NCBI GenBank assembly: GCA_947499125.1
Contig: CANMMP010000002.1
Location: forward strand, 434,001 to 498,000
DNA from: an uncultured Pontibacter sp.
Lineage (GTDB): Bacteria > Bacteroidota > Bacteroidia > Cytophagales > Hymenobacteraceae
Direction of reading: 5' to 3'
Length of the DNA: 64,000 bases
Below the pieces are notes generated by a model that saw only the letters and a program-made list of their open reading frames with translations, made no database searches and was not told the DNA's origin. The translations under genes were made by a program, and so were the position numbers. Positions 1 through 8,537 of this stretch are shown piece after piece. Every line of letters begins with the position of its first letter. The first letter of the stretch is position 1.

Positions 1-240
1 CTCATCTGGCATAATAAAATTCATGTGTTCAGTCTTCACCTCCACCAAATTGCCGGAATAAGGGATTGAAGACGGCGTATTTTTGCCTTCTTCAATAGCT
101 AAAGTACTTATACCTTCAGGCTGAATAGCTTTCTCCGTCTCTTCACAGGATGTAAGCAGGCTGGTGATCATAAAGGCAGCTAACCAGATCATCGGCATTA
201 TACCTGGTCCAGTGTTTTTTTTGTTTTCAAAGTTTTTCAT
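1..240 (-). CDS. putative lipoprotein, N-terminal part only
   Basis: This reading frame is open to the window edge and so is absent from the ORF track. It starts at the ATG whose complement is 238-240 and runs 80 codons to base 1. It begins MKNFENKK, then a hydrophobic stretch ending in LLTSC followed by EE, a lipoprotein signal peptide with its lipobox, so the product should be a lipid-anchored envelope protein. Only the N-terminus is visible and no family is recognisable. It diverges from the SARP-type regulator at 435, with about 190 bp between them. Confidence 0.7.
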   Translation of the reverse strand, partial: MKNFENKKNTGPGIMPMIWLAAFMITSLLTSCEETEKAIQPEGISTLAIEEGKNTPSSIPYSGNLVEVKTEHMNFIMPDE

Positions 241-339
241 AACGCTTGTTGTTTAGATATTGAAAATTTATTTATAGTTGATTTCATTCTTTCCTTTCTT
301 TAAAAGCCTTTCCAGCTGATTCAAAGCAGGTTCTATATA

Positions 340-418
340 CATATTTGAGGTTCATGCTGTCAATTTAACATCCGAGTCTTTGCTAAGTCCGTTTTATATC
401 TTAGATGATCATCTAAGA
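340..418 (+). promoter_or_regulatory. likely promoter and 20-bp palindrome before the SARP regulator
   Basis: CATATTTG at 340-347 is one base from the Bacteroidota -7 consensus TAnnTTTG. Further down, 399-418 is a perfect 20-base palindrome, TCTTAGATGATCATCTAAGA, ending 16 bp before the ATG at 435. Its position in the leader fits an operator (possible autoregulation) or an RNA hairpin. The palindrome is certain; its role is inference. Confidence 0.45.
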
Positions 419-434
419 GGATAAATATTTTATC

Positions 435-2603
435 ATGGCAGAACTATATATCCTGGGGCCAGCAGAAATCAGAAATACAGAGGGAGCGCTGGAACAATCT
501 TTTCTTGCCGGCCCTAAACGACTTGCCTTATTGATCTATTTGTTGCTGCACCGGCCGCATGGTTTCCACAGGAGAGATAATCTTTTGCCGCTTTTTTGGC
601 CGGAGCATGGACAGAAAAGTGCACGCAATGCCCTGAGTAACATGTTGTATCATATTCGCCGCACTTTAGGCAATGATGCCATCATAAACCGTGGATCAGA
701 GGAAGTAAGTATACGGGCGGAAGCCTTTTGGTCTGATGTGGTGTTTTTTGAAGAAAATTTAAAAAGCGGAGACTTAGAAAAAGCGCTCGAACTATACCGC
801 GGAGACCTATTGAAAGGCTTTTATATACCGGAGGCCTCTCCCGAATTTGAGCATTGGCTGGACCAGGAACGGGAACGCTTCTGTACACTTGCCACCGATG
901 GCGCCTGGAAACTGGCTGAAAAGGCTGAACAGGTTAACGACCATGTAGTTGCACAGAAGTGGGCCAGGAAAGCAGCTAAATTAAATCCTTTATGCGATCA
1001 AACTCATGCCCGACTAATGACCATGCTGGACAGGACTGGAAACCGGAAAGGAGCCCTGGAGGTTTATCAGGAATTCTATAGCCGCTTCGAAAAAGAATGG
1101 GAATGTGAGCCTCCTTCAGAACTCATGACTTTAGCTCGGGAAATAAAAAGCAAAGGACTATCTGCCTCCTATCAGGAACATATCAACCATAATGCTGCAA
1201 CTACAGTTATGGCTGCTGGAAGTATAGCTGTGCTGCCTTTCGAAACGTTAGGACAAGATAAAGCCACCGCCTTGACAGATGCTATACATGGCGATATATT
1301 AACCAGGCTTTCTAATGTAGCTGACCTAAGGGTAACGTCCCGCATCTCCGTTATGAAGTTTCGTAACCCGCAAAGGCTCTTGCCCCAGATTGCCAGAGAG
1401 CTTGGGGTAGAGTGGGTGCTAAGCGGAGAAGTTCAGGAGGCGACAAGCAGGATACAGGTAAGTGTGCGGCTGGTAAAAGCACATGAAGATAGCCAGGTTT
1501 GGGGCGAGAGCTACTGGAAAGAACTTACCGCCGATAATCTGTTTCAGATCCAGTCCGATATTACAACCCAGATAGCTGAAGCCCTGGAAGCCCGGCTTAC
1601 CACAGAAGAAAAGAGTGCGATAGAGCAAAGCCAAACAAAAGACCTGGAGTCTTACTGCTTGCATGCACAGGGGAGGTGGAGCCTGGACCAACGTACGGAG
1701 GAAGGTATAAGGGAGGCAATTGATTATTTTAAACAGGCTATTTCGAGAGATGCCAATTATGTATTACCATGGGTAGGGCTAACAGATGCGCTTATACTTT
1801 TATTTGAGTATGGCTTTGCTGAGGGAGAGGCTGTGTTTCCGGAAGCAGAGAAAGCGGTACAGCGTGCATTTGAACTGGGGCCACAGGTTGCAGAAGTAAA
1901 TGCCTCCATTGCGTTGCTGCACGAAGCGCGCAGAGAGGGCCCCGCAGCGATGAAGAAATACAAACAGGCTATTGCTTTGCGGCCAAACTATGCTGAAGCT
2001 CACAATTGGTTAAGCTGGACCAGTCAATTACTTGGTTATGCGGAAGAGGCGCTTCAAAGTGCAAAAAGGGCAGTTGAGATAAACCCGCTTTCACAGGAAG
2101 CCTTAAGCAATCTTTCTCTGTCCTGGATCACGAATGGAGAGTATGAAAAAGCAATACGGGAGGCAAGACGCATACAGCACATACAACCAAACTGGACGAC
2201 TGCTAACTTTTATGAAGGTGTGGCACTGTACCACCAGGATAAATTTCAGGAGGCCAGCAACATGCTTGAAGATCTCTTGGTTCCGTGGGCGGGTTCAGGT
2301 CCATTACTGACGTGGTCGCTTTCCGAAATAAGTATAGGTAACAGCCAAAATGCTGATATAATTATGAGACAGTTTTCTGATAATAAAGATACGTTTAGTG
2401 AGGGTGTGCTTTATGCTGGGTTAGGCAAGAAAGATGAGGCATTTCTGGCTTTAGAAAAAGTAGAGGACTGGAATTATTGGGCTGTGCTTTCAATCCACCA
2501 TCTGTACCCGGAAGTTTTAGGCCCGCTTCGTAAAGACCCTCGTTTTACACAGGTGCTGAAGAATGCAAAAAGCAGTTGGGGCATCCATGATCTTACAAAA
2601 TAA
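435..2603 (+). CDS. SARP/BTAD-type transcriptional regulator with TPR repeats
   Basis: Predicted cytoplasmic regulator of 722 residues. Residues 1-245 match the DnrI/AfsR layout: a winged-helix region (SARNALSNMLYHIRRTL) followed by a bacterial transcriptional activation domain (ELYRGDLLKGFY, GALEVYQEF). Residues about 262-390 (SIAVLPFETLG to LSGEVQ) resemble the FlgO/TolB-like domain often found in adenylate-cyclase-type and SARP regulators. The rest is a chain of TPR-like helices for protein or ligand binding. The ATG is close to a palindrome that may be its operator. Its target is unknown; the divergent lipoprotein gene and the decayed oxidoreductase downstream are candidates. Confidence 0.8.
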   Translation: MAELYILGPAEIRNTEGALEQSFLAGPKRLALLIYLLLHRPHGFHRRDNLLPLFWPEHGQKSARNALSNMLYHIRRTLGNDAIINRGSEEVSIRAEAFWSDVVFFEENLKSGDLEKALELYRGDLLKGFYIPEASPEFEHWLDQERERFCTLATDGAWKLAEKAEQVNDHVVAQKWARKAAKLNPLCDQTHARLMTMLDRTGNRKGALEVYQEFYSRFEKEWECEPPSELMTLAREIKSKGLSASYQEHINHNAATTVMAAGSIAVLPFETLGQDKATALTDAIHGDILTRLSNVADLRVTSRISVMKFRNPQRLLPQIARELGVEWVLSGEVQEATSRIQVSVRLVKAHEDSQVWGESYWKELTADNLFQIQSDITTQIAEALEARLTTEEKSAIEQSQTKDLESYCLHAQGRWSLDQRTEEGIREAIDYFKQAISRDANYVLPWVGLTDALILLFEYGFAEGEAVFPEAEKAVQRAFELGPQVAEVNASIALLHEARREGPAAMKKYKQAIALRPNYAEAHNWLSWTSQLLGYAEEALQSAKRAVEINPLSQEALSNLSLSWITNGEYEKAIREARRIQHIQPNWTTANFYEGVALYHQDKFQEASNMLEDLLVPWAGSGPLLTWSLSEISIGNSQNADIIMRQFSDNKDTFSEGVLYAGLGKKDEAFLALEKVEDWNYWAVLSIHHLYPEVLGPLRKDPRFTQVLKNAKSSWGIHDLTK

Positions 2604-2646
2604 CGATGCTGAAAAAATTCAGAAATAAGTATAAGCTCTGAATAAA

Positions 2647-3150
2647 TTACTCCGCAGGCTTTATGTTCTGGTTCATGCCAAATACATTGAGTGGATCCCA
2701 TTTGCGTTTTAGGGTTACTAACCGATCATAGTCATCTCCATAGGCTACTTTATCCGTTCTTCTTCATCATGGCTCAGCAGGTTAACATACACTCCTCCTG
2801 TTGCATAAAGTGCTAAAGCCTCATGGAAATCCTTAGCCCAATTAATGTTTACAGTATCATCTGAGGCATCGCTCCACCCGGTTAAATTATGAAAGGAATA
2901 AGCAGCATTCCGGTGCGGAAAATCGGTAACTATCTCACAATCATGGAGTAAAGCAAATGTGCAAGGCCGTAAGCAGCTGCAAGCGATGATGTTTCCCGAT
3001 GGTGTATTATGACCGTGAAAATGAAGGTTATCGAACCCAAAGAGTGAACGGCTTTTTCGCCCTTTCCAGCCAGATACAGCAGTTTTTGGCACAAAAAGAA
3101 AAAGGGAAAAGCGATCTGAATAATCACTTTTCCCTTCCAGTAGACCAAAG
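2647..3150 (-). pseudogene. decayed berberine-bridge-type FAD oxidoreductase, C-terminal part
   Basis: On the minus strand the C-terminal BBE domain of a PCMH-type FAD oxidase can be read as TDFPHRNAAYSF, then ATGGVYVNLLSHDEEERIK, which hits a TAG at about 2743-2745. A one-base frame change restores VAYGDDYDRLVTLKRK and FGMNQNIKPAE up to the stop at 2647. Upstream pieces such as GKSDY lie in the same frame but are interrupted, and the FAD-binding N-terminus is absent. This is therefore a gene remnant with at least one frameshift and a large 5' loss. The ORFs called across it are fragments of the remnant. Confidence 0.7.
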
Positions 3151-3248
3151 GATGGAATTATCGAACCATTTCCACAGGGATTTGGCAAAAATAGAAGAGT
3201 ATTGTTCTCGTAATTAAGAGCTTTAAGTTCTAGGTCAAATAGAAGCTT

Positions 3249-3887
3249 TTACTGCACAATCCACATCAACGTACGCTTCCCTACCTGCTGCAATTTCTGA
3301 TCAACATAACGCATCGCATCGTTTGCGATAGCCGGGCAGCCCCAGCCTTCCGGTGTGCCGGCTGGGTAAACTTCTTCATCACTTACTTGCTCCCATGAAT
3401 GGAAAACGATGGAGCGGCGGGTCGCATTGTTGTTGGAGGGCTCCTGCCCATGCATTAGGTATTTTACTCTAATACCCCACTGGCTTGGACCGCGCTCCCC
3501 CAAAATGTATTTACCTACTGAAGAATAATGGCTGTTCTCGACATTGCTGAATTTAACCTGCTCTTTGGACACGTCACTAGACCAAGAGTTGTCGCAGGCG
3601 CCGTGGCTTACCAAAAAGCTATCAGTTATTTTGCTTTGATTAAAATCCCAGATAAAGAAGCGCTTTAAACCGGAATGCATACTCATGTCTATGATGATAC
3701 AGAAATCGGTGTTCAGGTTTCTGGTGCGGCAATACTCCTCTGCTTCGTGAGCTTTTGCTTCCAGTTTAGCCACATCAAGGCCGGGACTGGCTTTTTCCCA
3801 GATCTCCTGACTTTCGTCTCCCTCAGGGCTGCCGCAACTGATTAGCAATAGCAGGAAAAACATAAAGATGGGTTTGAGTACTTTCAT
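3249..3887 (-). CDS. YkuD_2-type murein L,D-transpeptidase-like lipoprotein
   Basis: The ORF track begins upstream, but the start is best placed at MKVLKPIF (ATG complement 3885-3887): this gives a lipoprotein signal peptide with lipobox LISCG and avoids overlapping the previous gene. The mature part resembles the murein L,D-transpeptidase catalytic family: MSMHSGLKRFFIWD, VSHGACDN, FSNVENSHYSSVGKY, IVFHSWE and finally GWGCPAI, where the His and Cys would be catalytic. It probably acts on peptidoglycan or a related periplasmic substrate. It is the last gene of a four-gene minus-strand operon whose other members are membrane or lipid-anchored, so an envelope role is likely. Confidence 0.8.
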   Translation of the reverse strand: MKVLKPIFMFFLLLLISCGSPEGDESQEIWEKASPGLDVAKLEAKAHEAEEYCRTRNLNTDFCIIIDMSMHSGLKRFFIWDFNQSKITDSFLVSHGACDNSWSSDVSKEQVKFSNVENSHYSSVGKYILGERGPSQWGIRVKYLMHGQEPSNNNATRRSIVFHSWEQVSDEEVYPAGTPEGWGCPAIANDAMRYVDQKLQQVGKRTLMWIVQ

Positions 3888-3889
3888 AC

Positions 3890-4123
3890 CTAGACCTTTA
3901 AATATTGTACCTGTTTTACTCTTCTGCGTTGGGCCTGTATAAGGCGTATCTTCTGAACTATAAACAGCAAGCTTAAACCTGCTGTTAGTAGAGGCCATAC
4001 AATTATGAATAGCAGCGTATTTATTTCATAGTAAGATAGACCTGTGAGGTTAGCCAAGTTAATAACAAAATCGGTGCAGTAATTGAAAACGGCCGTCACA
4101 GCCTGTGAAATCAGGTTATACAT
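3890..4123 (-). CDS. small two-segment membrane protein, unknown
   Basis: A 77-residue protein with a short N-terminal amphipathic stretch, a hydrophobic segment around INTLLFIIVWPLLTAGLSLL and a basic tail (RRRVKQ). It overlaps the upstream gene by 8 bp and ends 2 bp before the transpeptidase start, so translational coupling is likely. I do not recognise the family. The WPLL motif recurs in the 135-residue neighbour, which hints that the two are related or partners in the inner membrane. Confidence 0.7.
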   Translation of the reverse strand: MYNLISQAVTAVFNYCTDFVINLANLTGLSYYEINTLLFIIVWPLLTAGLSLLFIVQKIRLIQAQRRRVKQVQYLKV

Positions 4124-4523
4124 GGCGCTTGGTTAGTTTTGTTATTTGCACTTGCATTAGAAACGGCTTCACGAGCAGGTACGACATCAGCAAAGGCCAA
4201 AGTAGAACTAAGATGATGAGATTAGCAGCGCTATAGTTTCCGAAAAGCATTAAACCTGAGATCATTCCAAAATAAAGCGTATCTGTTATTCCGAAGTAGC
4301 TTTTAGCTAACTTAACATGATGTTGCTTGCAGTAAGATGTATCATGAAAGCACTTCCAACTGCAGGCGTCCGGCAAAGCTTCGGCGGTATTCATCAACAG
4401 CGGCCTGGTGGTCTTTTGCTTTTCAGGCATGGTGCTTCTAGCGTATTCATTTATAACGATCATTGTCGTAAAAGCGAGCGCCAGTGGGAGAAGATAAAAG
4501 GAGAGTTTTTTCAGGAAATACAT
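4116..4523 (-). CDS. cysteine-containing membrane protein, unknown
   Basis: 135 residues with an N-terminal membrane segment (YLLPLALAFTTMIVI), a loop with three cysteines and a His pair (CSWKCFHDTSYCKQHH), then two more hydrophobic stretches (LYFGMISGLMLF and LIILVLLWPLLMSYLL). The Cys/His cluster could bind metal or form disulphides outside the inner membrane; this is inference. It lies between a lipoprotein gene (13 bp upstream) and the 77-residue membrane protein (overlapping), inside the envelope operon ending with the transpeptidase. Confidence 0.7.
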   Translation of the reverse strand: MYFLKKLSFYLLPLALAFTTMIVINEYARSTMPEKQKTTRPLLMNTAEALPDACSWKCFHDTSYCKQHHVKLAKSYFGITDTLYFGMISGLMLFGNYSAANLIILVLLWPLLMSYLLVKPFLMQVQITKLTKRHV

Positions 4524-4536
4524 TTTGTTTGTGTGC

Positions 4537-5022
4537 TTAATGCCAGTCTATAGTTGTCAGGATGTGTTGCTTTGCTGTATTTAGGTCCAAAACTTTTACC
4601 CATTGCTTTTTACTTAAAGCTTTGTGAACCATGTAATCCTTTGCTGTGCCAGATTCCCCTAAATTTCCGCTTTCCCCAATTCCACGCTCTGCTATCGCTT
4701 TATTCATTTGTAAATCCCAGACAGCATAACCTGTGTTATCTTCAGCAATCAAGAAAGCTTGTTTGTCTTCCTGTAGTACCTTCAGGTTTACTACATCACT
4801 GTAATGAGCCTGGTGGATTTCCCATTCGCTGGACCTGCCGTTTTCAAATTCCAGGTGTATGATCCTTTTGATAATTCCATCCGGATTAAAGAAGGTCTCT
4901 GAATAGAGAGTGGCGTTAATTTTACTATGTGGGGTGGCAAAGCGTGTAGATGCTAGTTTCTCCCTTGAAGTACAGGAAGCCAGGAACAGAAAGGTAAATA
5001 GTAGAAGTATGTTTATTTTCAT
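4537..5022 (-). CDS. putative lipoprotein, first gene of envelope operon
   Basis: The start is moved from the track's 5046 to MKINILLLF (ATG complement 5020-5022), because this gives a clean signal peptide ending in the lipobox LASCTS. The mature ~140 residues contain beta-strand-like stretches (NATLYSETFFNPDG, RIIHLEFENGR, AFLIAEDNTGYAVWDL) but no recognisable domain. It heads the minus-strand operon 5022 to 3249, divergent from the FtsZ paralogue with about 125 bp of AT-rich DNA between them that must hold both promoters. Confidence 0.7.
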   Translation of the reverse strand: MKINILLLFTFLFLASCTSREKLASTRFATPHSKINATLYSETFFNPDGIIKRIIHLEFENGRSSEWEIHQAHYSDVVNLKVLQEDKQAFLIAEDNTGYAVWDLQMNKAIAERGIGESGNLGESGTAKDYMVHKALSKKQWVKVLDLNTAKQHILTTIDWH

Positions 5023-5148
5023 AAGAGGGTGAGATAGCTTATACAAGTATAATAAAATCTATATATATTGTAAAGGTGTGAGCAATAGTTTGTCATCAGA
5101 TGGTGCTTGTGCCAGTGTATCTTAACATTTAAAATTAAATTACAGGTT

Positions 5149-6078
5149 ATGAAAACATATAATGGAACCACCGTGAAGGTGATAGGAGTGGGCGGTATCG
5201 GCTGCAATACTATAAGCTACATCCATGAGCAGAAACTCAAACATGTTCAACTTGACGCCTGTGACTTTCAAGGGCCAGTTTCTGATAGTGGAATAGCGGA
5301 CGTGCTATTCCTAAAAGGAAATGAACAAGAAGCTTATCTTACTAATGCTGACGTTGAGACAATACAGAACACTGTCTTGACTAAAGCAGAAATTGTGAAG
5401 GCGATGTTGGTAGAAGGCAATCCGGAGATTGTGTTTATAGTTGCCGGGATGGGTGGCGCAACCGGAACAGGTGCTGCACCGGAGATTGCCCGCTTGGCTA
5501 AAGAACTAGGTTTACTGACGATAGGTGTTGTGATGGCTCCTAAAGACTCAACTATAGCTGAAGCCGGTATTAATGCTATGAAGAAACATACAGATACTAC
5601 CATTGTGCTTTCAATAGATAAGCTGAACCAGCAGAAGGAGAGTTCGCTAAGGATAGATGTTTCTGATCAGCTAAATAAATATGTTGCCACAGCAGTGCGG
5701 GCTATAACTGAAATAGTGACAGTAACTGCTGAAGTAAATGTAGATGTAGAAGACGTGCGTATAGTTATGGCAGGAGCTGGAAGAGCTACTGTTGGAAGCG
5801 GTACAGGTGCCGGGGAAGGCCGTGCTATGTTAGCTGCCCACGAAGCAATAGCTACTGCCTTGCTTGGTAACAAAATACAAGGCGCTAACAGGGTGCTGCT
5901 TTCTGTTATTTCCGGACCTGAAACTGAGCTTGAAATGGAGGAGCTGACAGAGATAACTGAGTTTATCCAAAACAGTACCAGCGAACAGGCGGAGATAATT
6001 TTTGGCCACGCAATTGATGAAGAGCTGGGAAATCAGCTGCGGGTAACATTCATTGCATCTACCTTTTCTGATAACTAA
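5149..6078 (+). CDS. FtsZ/tubulin-family GTPase paralogue without C-terminal tail
   Basis: The start is taken at MKTYNG (5149), where homology begins. The 309-residue protein has the FtsZ fold signatures in order: VIGVGGIGCNT (residues 11-21, nucleotide loop), the tubulin signature GGATGTGAAP (102-111; GGGTGTG in classical FtsZ), and the T7 loop NVDVEDV (197-203), which keeps the N-x-D-x-x-D catalytic pattern. GTP hydrolysis on polymerisation is therefore plausible. It lacks the long linker and the conserved C-terminal peptide that binds FtsA/ZipA, and its N-terminal half is shorter, so it is unlikely to be the division FtsZ. It stands alone, divergent from the envelope operon. Confidence 0.85.
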   Translation: MKTYNGTTVKVIGVGGIGCNTISYIHEQKLKHVQLDACDFQGPVSDSGIADVLFLKGNEQEAYLTNADVETIQNTVLTKAEIVKAMLVEGNPEIVFIVAGMGGATGTGAAPEIARLAKELGLLTIGVVMAPKDSTIAEAGINAMKKHTDTTIVLSIDKLNQQKESSLRIDVSDQLNKYVATAVRAITEIVTVTAEVNVDVEDVRIVMAGAGRATVGSGTGAGEGRAMLAAHEAIATALLGNKIQGANRVLLSVISGPETELEMEELTEITEFIQNSTSEQAEIIFGHAIDEELGNQLRVTFIASTFSDN

Positions 6079-6128
6079 TTACAAGCTTGCAAAGTAGCAG
6101 GGGCAGGGGAATACGAGCGGTATATTTG
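6079..6128 (+). promoter_or_regulatory. TTACAAGCTTGCAAA element with -7 box (site 1 of 8)
   Basis: The shared motif lies at 6079-6093 and is followed, after 27 nt, by the -7 box TATATTTG (6121-6128). Transcription should start near 6134, leaving a leader of about 18 nt before the ATG at 6152. This promoter serves the 6152/6670 pair. Confidence 0.75.
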
Positions 6129-6151
6129 TGCTGTACTAACCACTCTTGCCT

Positions 6152-6667
6152 ATGCTTGAACCCCTGCCGTTTGTTCCTTATCCTTTTGTAACACTGCCAG
6201 ACGAAAATCTGAGCTACGAGCCAATTCTATATGTAGCTCCCGATCGCCTAATCTGCACAGGTGATGTTACGTTTAAAACCAAGCACTACCCGTTAGCTAA
6301 AGTATTGTCTGATAGGTTCAGCAAAGATTGGTCGCAGGAGATGGCAGATGAGATGGCCCGCCGGCTAATTAAAGAGTCTAAAGGCTATCTTGTTACCAGG
6401 GACCTTTTTGTTAGTGCGATTACTTTGCCTGACTTTGCGTTCTCGGCTATGGAGTCAGCTTATGCTGGTAAGACTCCTATTACAGGCCGTGATGTGACCT
6501 ATGGCTGGCCTTCCGGCAGAATTACCCGCATTACCAAAATACTCTATGGGTATACAATTGGTATGGAGTCATGTGTCCTGCATGTGCGCCATGAAGAAGC
6601 CGCTTTGCCCGGTAAGGTACATCATCAGCTGCAATTTCCTATTCACCAAAGCTCTAACAAACGATAG
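6152..6667 (+). CDS. unknown protein co-transcribed with HDAC-fold enzyme
   Basis: The track start at 6146 is a TTG; ATG 6152 (MLEPLPFVPYPF) fits the predicted transcription start better. The 171-residue protein has no signal peptide or membrane segment and no domain I recognise. Features seen: a charged helical stretch (RFSKDWSQEMADEMARRLIKE) and a C-terminal HVRHEE. It ends 2 bp before the HDAC-like gene, so both are made from one message under motif site 1, suggesting a shared process. Confidence 0.7.
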   Translation: MLEPLPFVPYPFVTLPDENLSYEPILYVAPDRLICTGDVTFKTKHYPLAKVLSDRFSKDWSQEMADEMARRLIKESKGYLVTRDLFVSAITLPDFAFSAMESAYAGKTPITGRDVTYGWPSGRITRITKILYGYTIGMESCVLHVRHEEAALPGKVHHQLQFPIHQSSNKR

Positions 6668-6669
6668 CT

Positions 6670-7689
6670 ATGCGCCAGAAACAGATCGCTACTTTTTATA
6701 TGCCCCAGCAGGTAGATGCCCGCAACGGAGAAGACCTGTACACCCGTAGTCCGAACAAGCCGGCTTTGCTGTTAAACAAACTAAAGGCTGAAGGGTTGAT
6801 GCCGTACTTTGATGTAAAAGAATATGCTCCTTTTGAGAAGGAAGAATTTTACCTGGCGCATACGCAGGAGTATGTAGACGCCTTTTTTGATGGTACCAAA
6901 CCACTGGCTACCACCAACGGCCTTACCTGGAGCGAGAACCTGGTCAATTCTGTATGCTATACAAATGCCAGCCTGTACCATGCTATTAAATACGCTGTAC
7001 AGCACCCTGAAGTGCTCACCTTTAGCCCGACCAGCGGTTTTCATCATGCCAAACCTGAGCGGGGCTCCGGGTTCTGTACCTTTAGCGGACAGGTGATTAC
7101 CTCGGGTAAACTATACCGCGAGCTGGGTATTTCCGGAGCTTATCTGGACCTGGACCACCACTTCGGTAACTCCATAGAAGACAGCCGTAGTTTCGTGTTT
7201 GATTTAGACAAAGCGATTCCTGCCTATGCCAATATAAACCCCAAAGGCACCAACGAAAGTTACCTGGCTGATCTGTACCGCCATTTGGCAATACTAAAGG
7301 AGAAGATACTTGCCAGAGAGATACACTATGTTGTATGGTGCCATGGGGCCGACTCGCATGTGCATGATGACTTGGGCGGAAGCGTGAATACAGATTACTG
7401 GTTGTTGGCGGCAGAGTTGTTTTATAAGTGGGTGCTGGAAGTAGAGCAGGAGCTGGGGTACCATTTGCCAGTTGCCATGTCGCTTTTCGGCGGCTACCGC
7501 ACCAATGCTTACGATTCGGTGCTGTCACTACACATAGCTGATCTGGTAATGGCTGCCAATATACTGTTAGGCCACAACATTGCTTACGAGCCACAGGTGG
7601 AAATTAATCCTTATATCAGTAAAGAGCCTTTCCGGGTAGCTATTGCTGCTGGCGAAACCATTATGGGCTACCTTGACGAAATTTTGTAA
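6670..7689 (+). CDS. HDAC-superfamily (arginase-deacetylase fold) amidohydrolase
   Basis: 339 residues with the histone deacetylase-like layout. Seen: SPTSGFHHAKPERG (active-site His pair, 125-126), YLDLDHHFGN (158-167; Asp162 and His164 as zinc ligands), CHGADSHVHDDLGG (third zinc Asp near residue 227) and a Tyr/Gly-rich segment LFGGYRTN where the class signature GGY is kept. All metal ligands appear intact, so an acyl-lysine, acetylpolyamine or other amide is probably hydrolysed in the cytoplasm; the substrate cannot be told from sequence. It is translated right after the unknown 6152 protein from the motif-1 promoter. Confidence 0.85.
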   Translation: MRQKQIATFYMPQQVDARNGEDLYTRSPNKPALLLNKLKAEGLMPYFDVKEYAPFEKEEFYLAHTQEYVDAFFDGTKPLATTNGLTWSENLVNSVCYTNASLYHAIKYAVQHPEVLTFSPTSGFHHAKPERGSGFCTFSGQVITSGKLYRELGISGAYLDLDHHFGNSIEDSRSFVFDLDKAIPAYANINPKGTNESYLADLYRHLAILKEKILAREIHYVVWCHGADSHVHDDLGGSVNTDYWLLAAELFYKWVLEVEQELGYHLPVAMSLFGGYRTNAYDSVLSLHIADLVMAANILLGHNIAYEPQVEINPYISKEPFRVAIAAGETIMGYLDEIL

Positions 7690-7712
7690 AATTCCTACAC
7701 TTTTAGAGTATA

Positions 7713-7747
7713 TAATTTTGATTATATAGTATTTTTATATACTTTTG
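7713..7747 (+). promoter_or_regulatory. two overlapping -7 boxes before the pentapeptide gene
   Basis: TAATTTTG (7713-7720) and TACTTTTG (7740-7747) both match TAnnTTTG. Use of the second leaves a leader of about 130 nt before ATG 7887. That leader carries a small hairpin (AAAGTGCC / GGCGCTTT). The shared AAGCTT motif is absent here. Confidence 0.5.
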
Positions 7748-7886
7748 CAATACAATCCCCTTTTATTTATTGGTTAGTGAGATTAAAAGTGCCAAAAGGG
7801 CGCTTTGTGTTCGTTCGTGTCCTGTCCTTGATTAGGATGCGATGTGTTCCCGTGTGTCTGTATTTCAACCTATAAACCCCTGTTAA

Positions 7887-8444
7887 ATGAGAAGAGACTT
7901 TATCTGCCGCCAGTTAGAAGATGTTCGTTCGTCCAATGAGCCAATCGTACTACATGAGAAAGATTTAGACCTGAGCGGATTGGATTTATCCGGTCTTAAC
8001 CTGAGCGGTTCAACCTTTACAAGGGTTAACTTAAAAGGAGCCAACCTTAATGGGGCAATTCTGAAAGGGGTTGTGTTTAGAGGTGTGGAATTGGAAGGAG
8101 CAGACTTGCAAGGAGCTTGTTTGGTAGATGTTAATTTTGAAGGTAGTGATCTAAGTAAGGCTAACCTTAAGGGTGCAGAACTACGCTACAGCAGAATTTT
8201 TATGTCATCTTTCGTTGGTACGAACCTTACCAGTGCTGACCTATCCGGCTGTAAGATGGCTTACTCAGATTTCTCACATGCCCTAATGGACGATGCAAAC
8301 CTGTCTGATGCTGATATTAACCTGATCGTTAATGATGATGACCAGATGGATAAGAATGACTTTACCTGTGCTTCCATGTATGGCGCAATCATTACTTCGC
8401 CTGAAGTAAAAGCTTTTCTGATAAAAGAAGGAGCAGAACTATAA
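7887..8444 (+). CDS. pentapeptide-repeat protein
   Basis: 185 residues dominated by A(D/N)LxX repeats from about residue 27 to 145 (DLSGLDLSGLNLSG, NLKGANLNGAILKG, NLTSADLSGCKMAYSDF), which form a right-handed quadrilateral beta-helix. Some members (Qnr, MfpA, McbG) mimic DNA and protect gyrase; most have no known role. The short non-repeat ends and cytoplasmic character fit a soluble protein. The gene is monocistronic, with its own promoter and a strong hairpin terminator at 8452. Confidence 0.9.
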   Translation: MRRDFICRQLEDVRSSNEPIVLHEKDLDLSGLDLSGLNLSGSTFTRVNLKGANLNGAILKGVVFRGVELEGADLQGACLVDVNFEGSDLSKANLKGAELRYSRIFMSSFVGTNLTSADLSGCKMAYSDFSHALMDDANLSDADINLIVNDDDQMDKNDFTCASMYGAIITSPEVKAFLIKEGAEL

Positions 8445-8451
8445 AATAAGG

Positions 8452-8480
8452 TCGGGCTATACCACTATAGTATAGCCCGA
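8452..8480 (+). terminator. hairpin after pentapeptide gene
   Basis: TCGGGCTATAC and GTATAGCCCGA form a perfect 11-bp stem with a 7-base loop, 8 bp after the stop codon. There is only a weak T run afterwards. Confidence 0.7.
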
Positions 8481-8537
8481 TTATAGTTTCATAACATAGC
8501 CTGTAAGTTTTAAACTGTAACCAACTATAGCCAACAC

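Noticed and set aside
2999-3217. 72-residue plus-strand ORF
   Set aside because: It is antisense to the decayed oxidoreductase and shows no features of its own.
3249-3998. Longer start for the transpeptidase at 3998
   Set aside because: It would overlap the 77-residue gene and hide the signal peptide; MKVLKPIF at 3887 is better.
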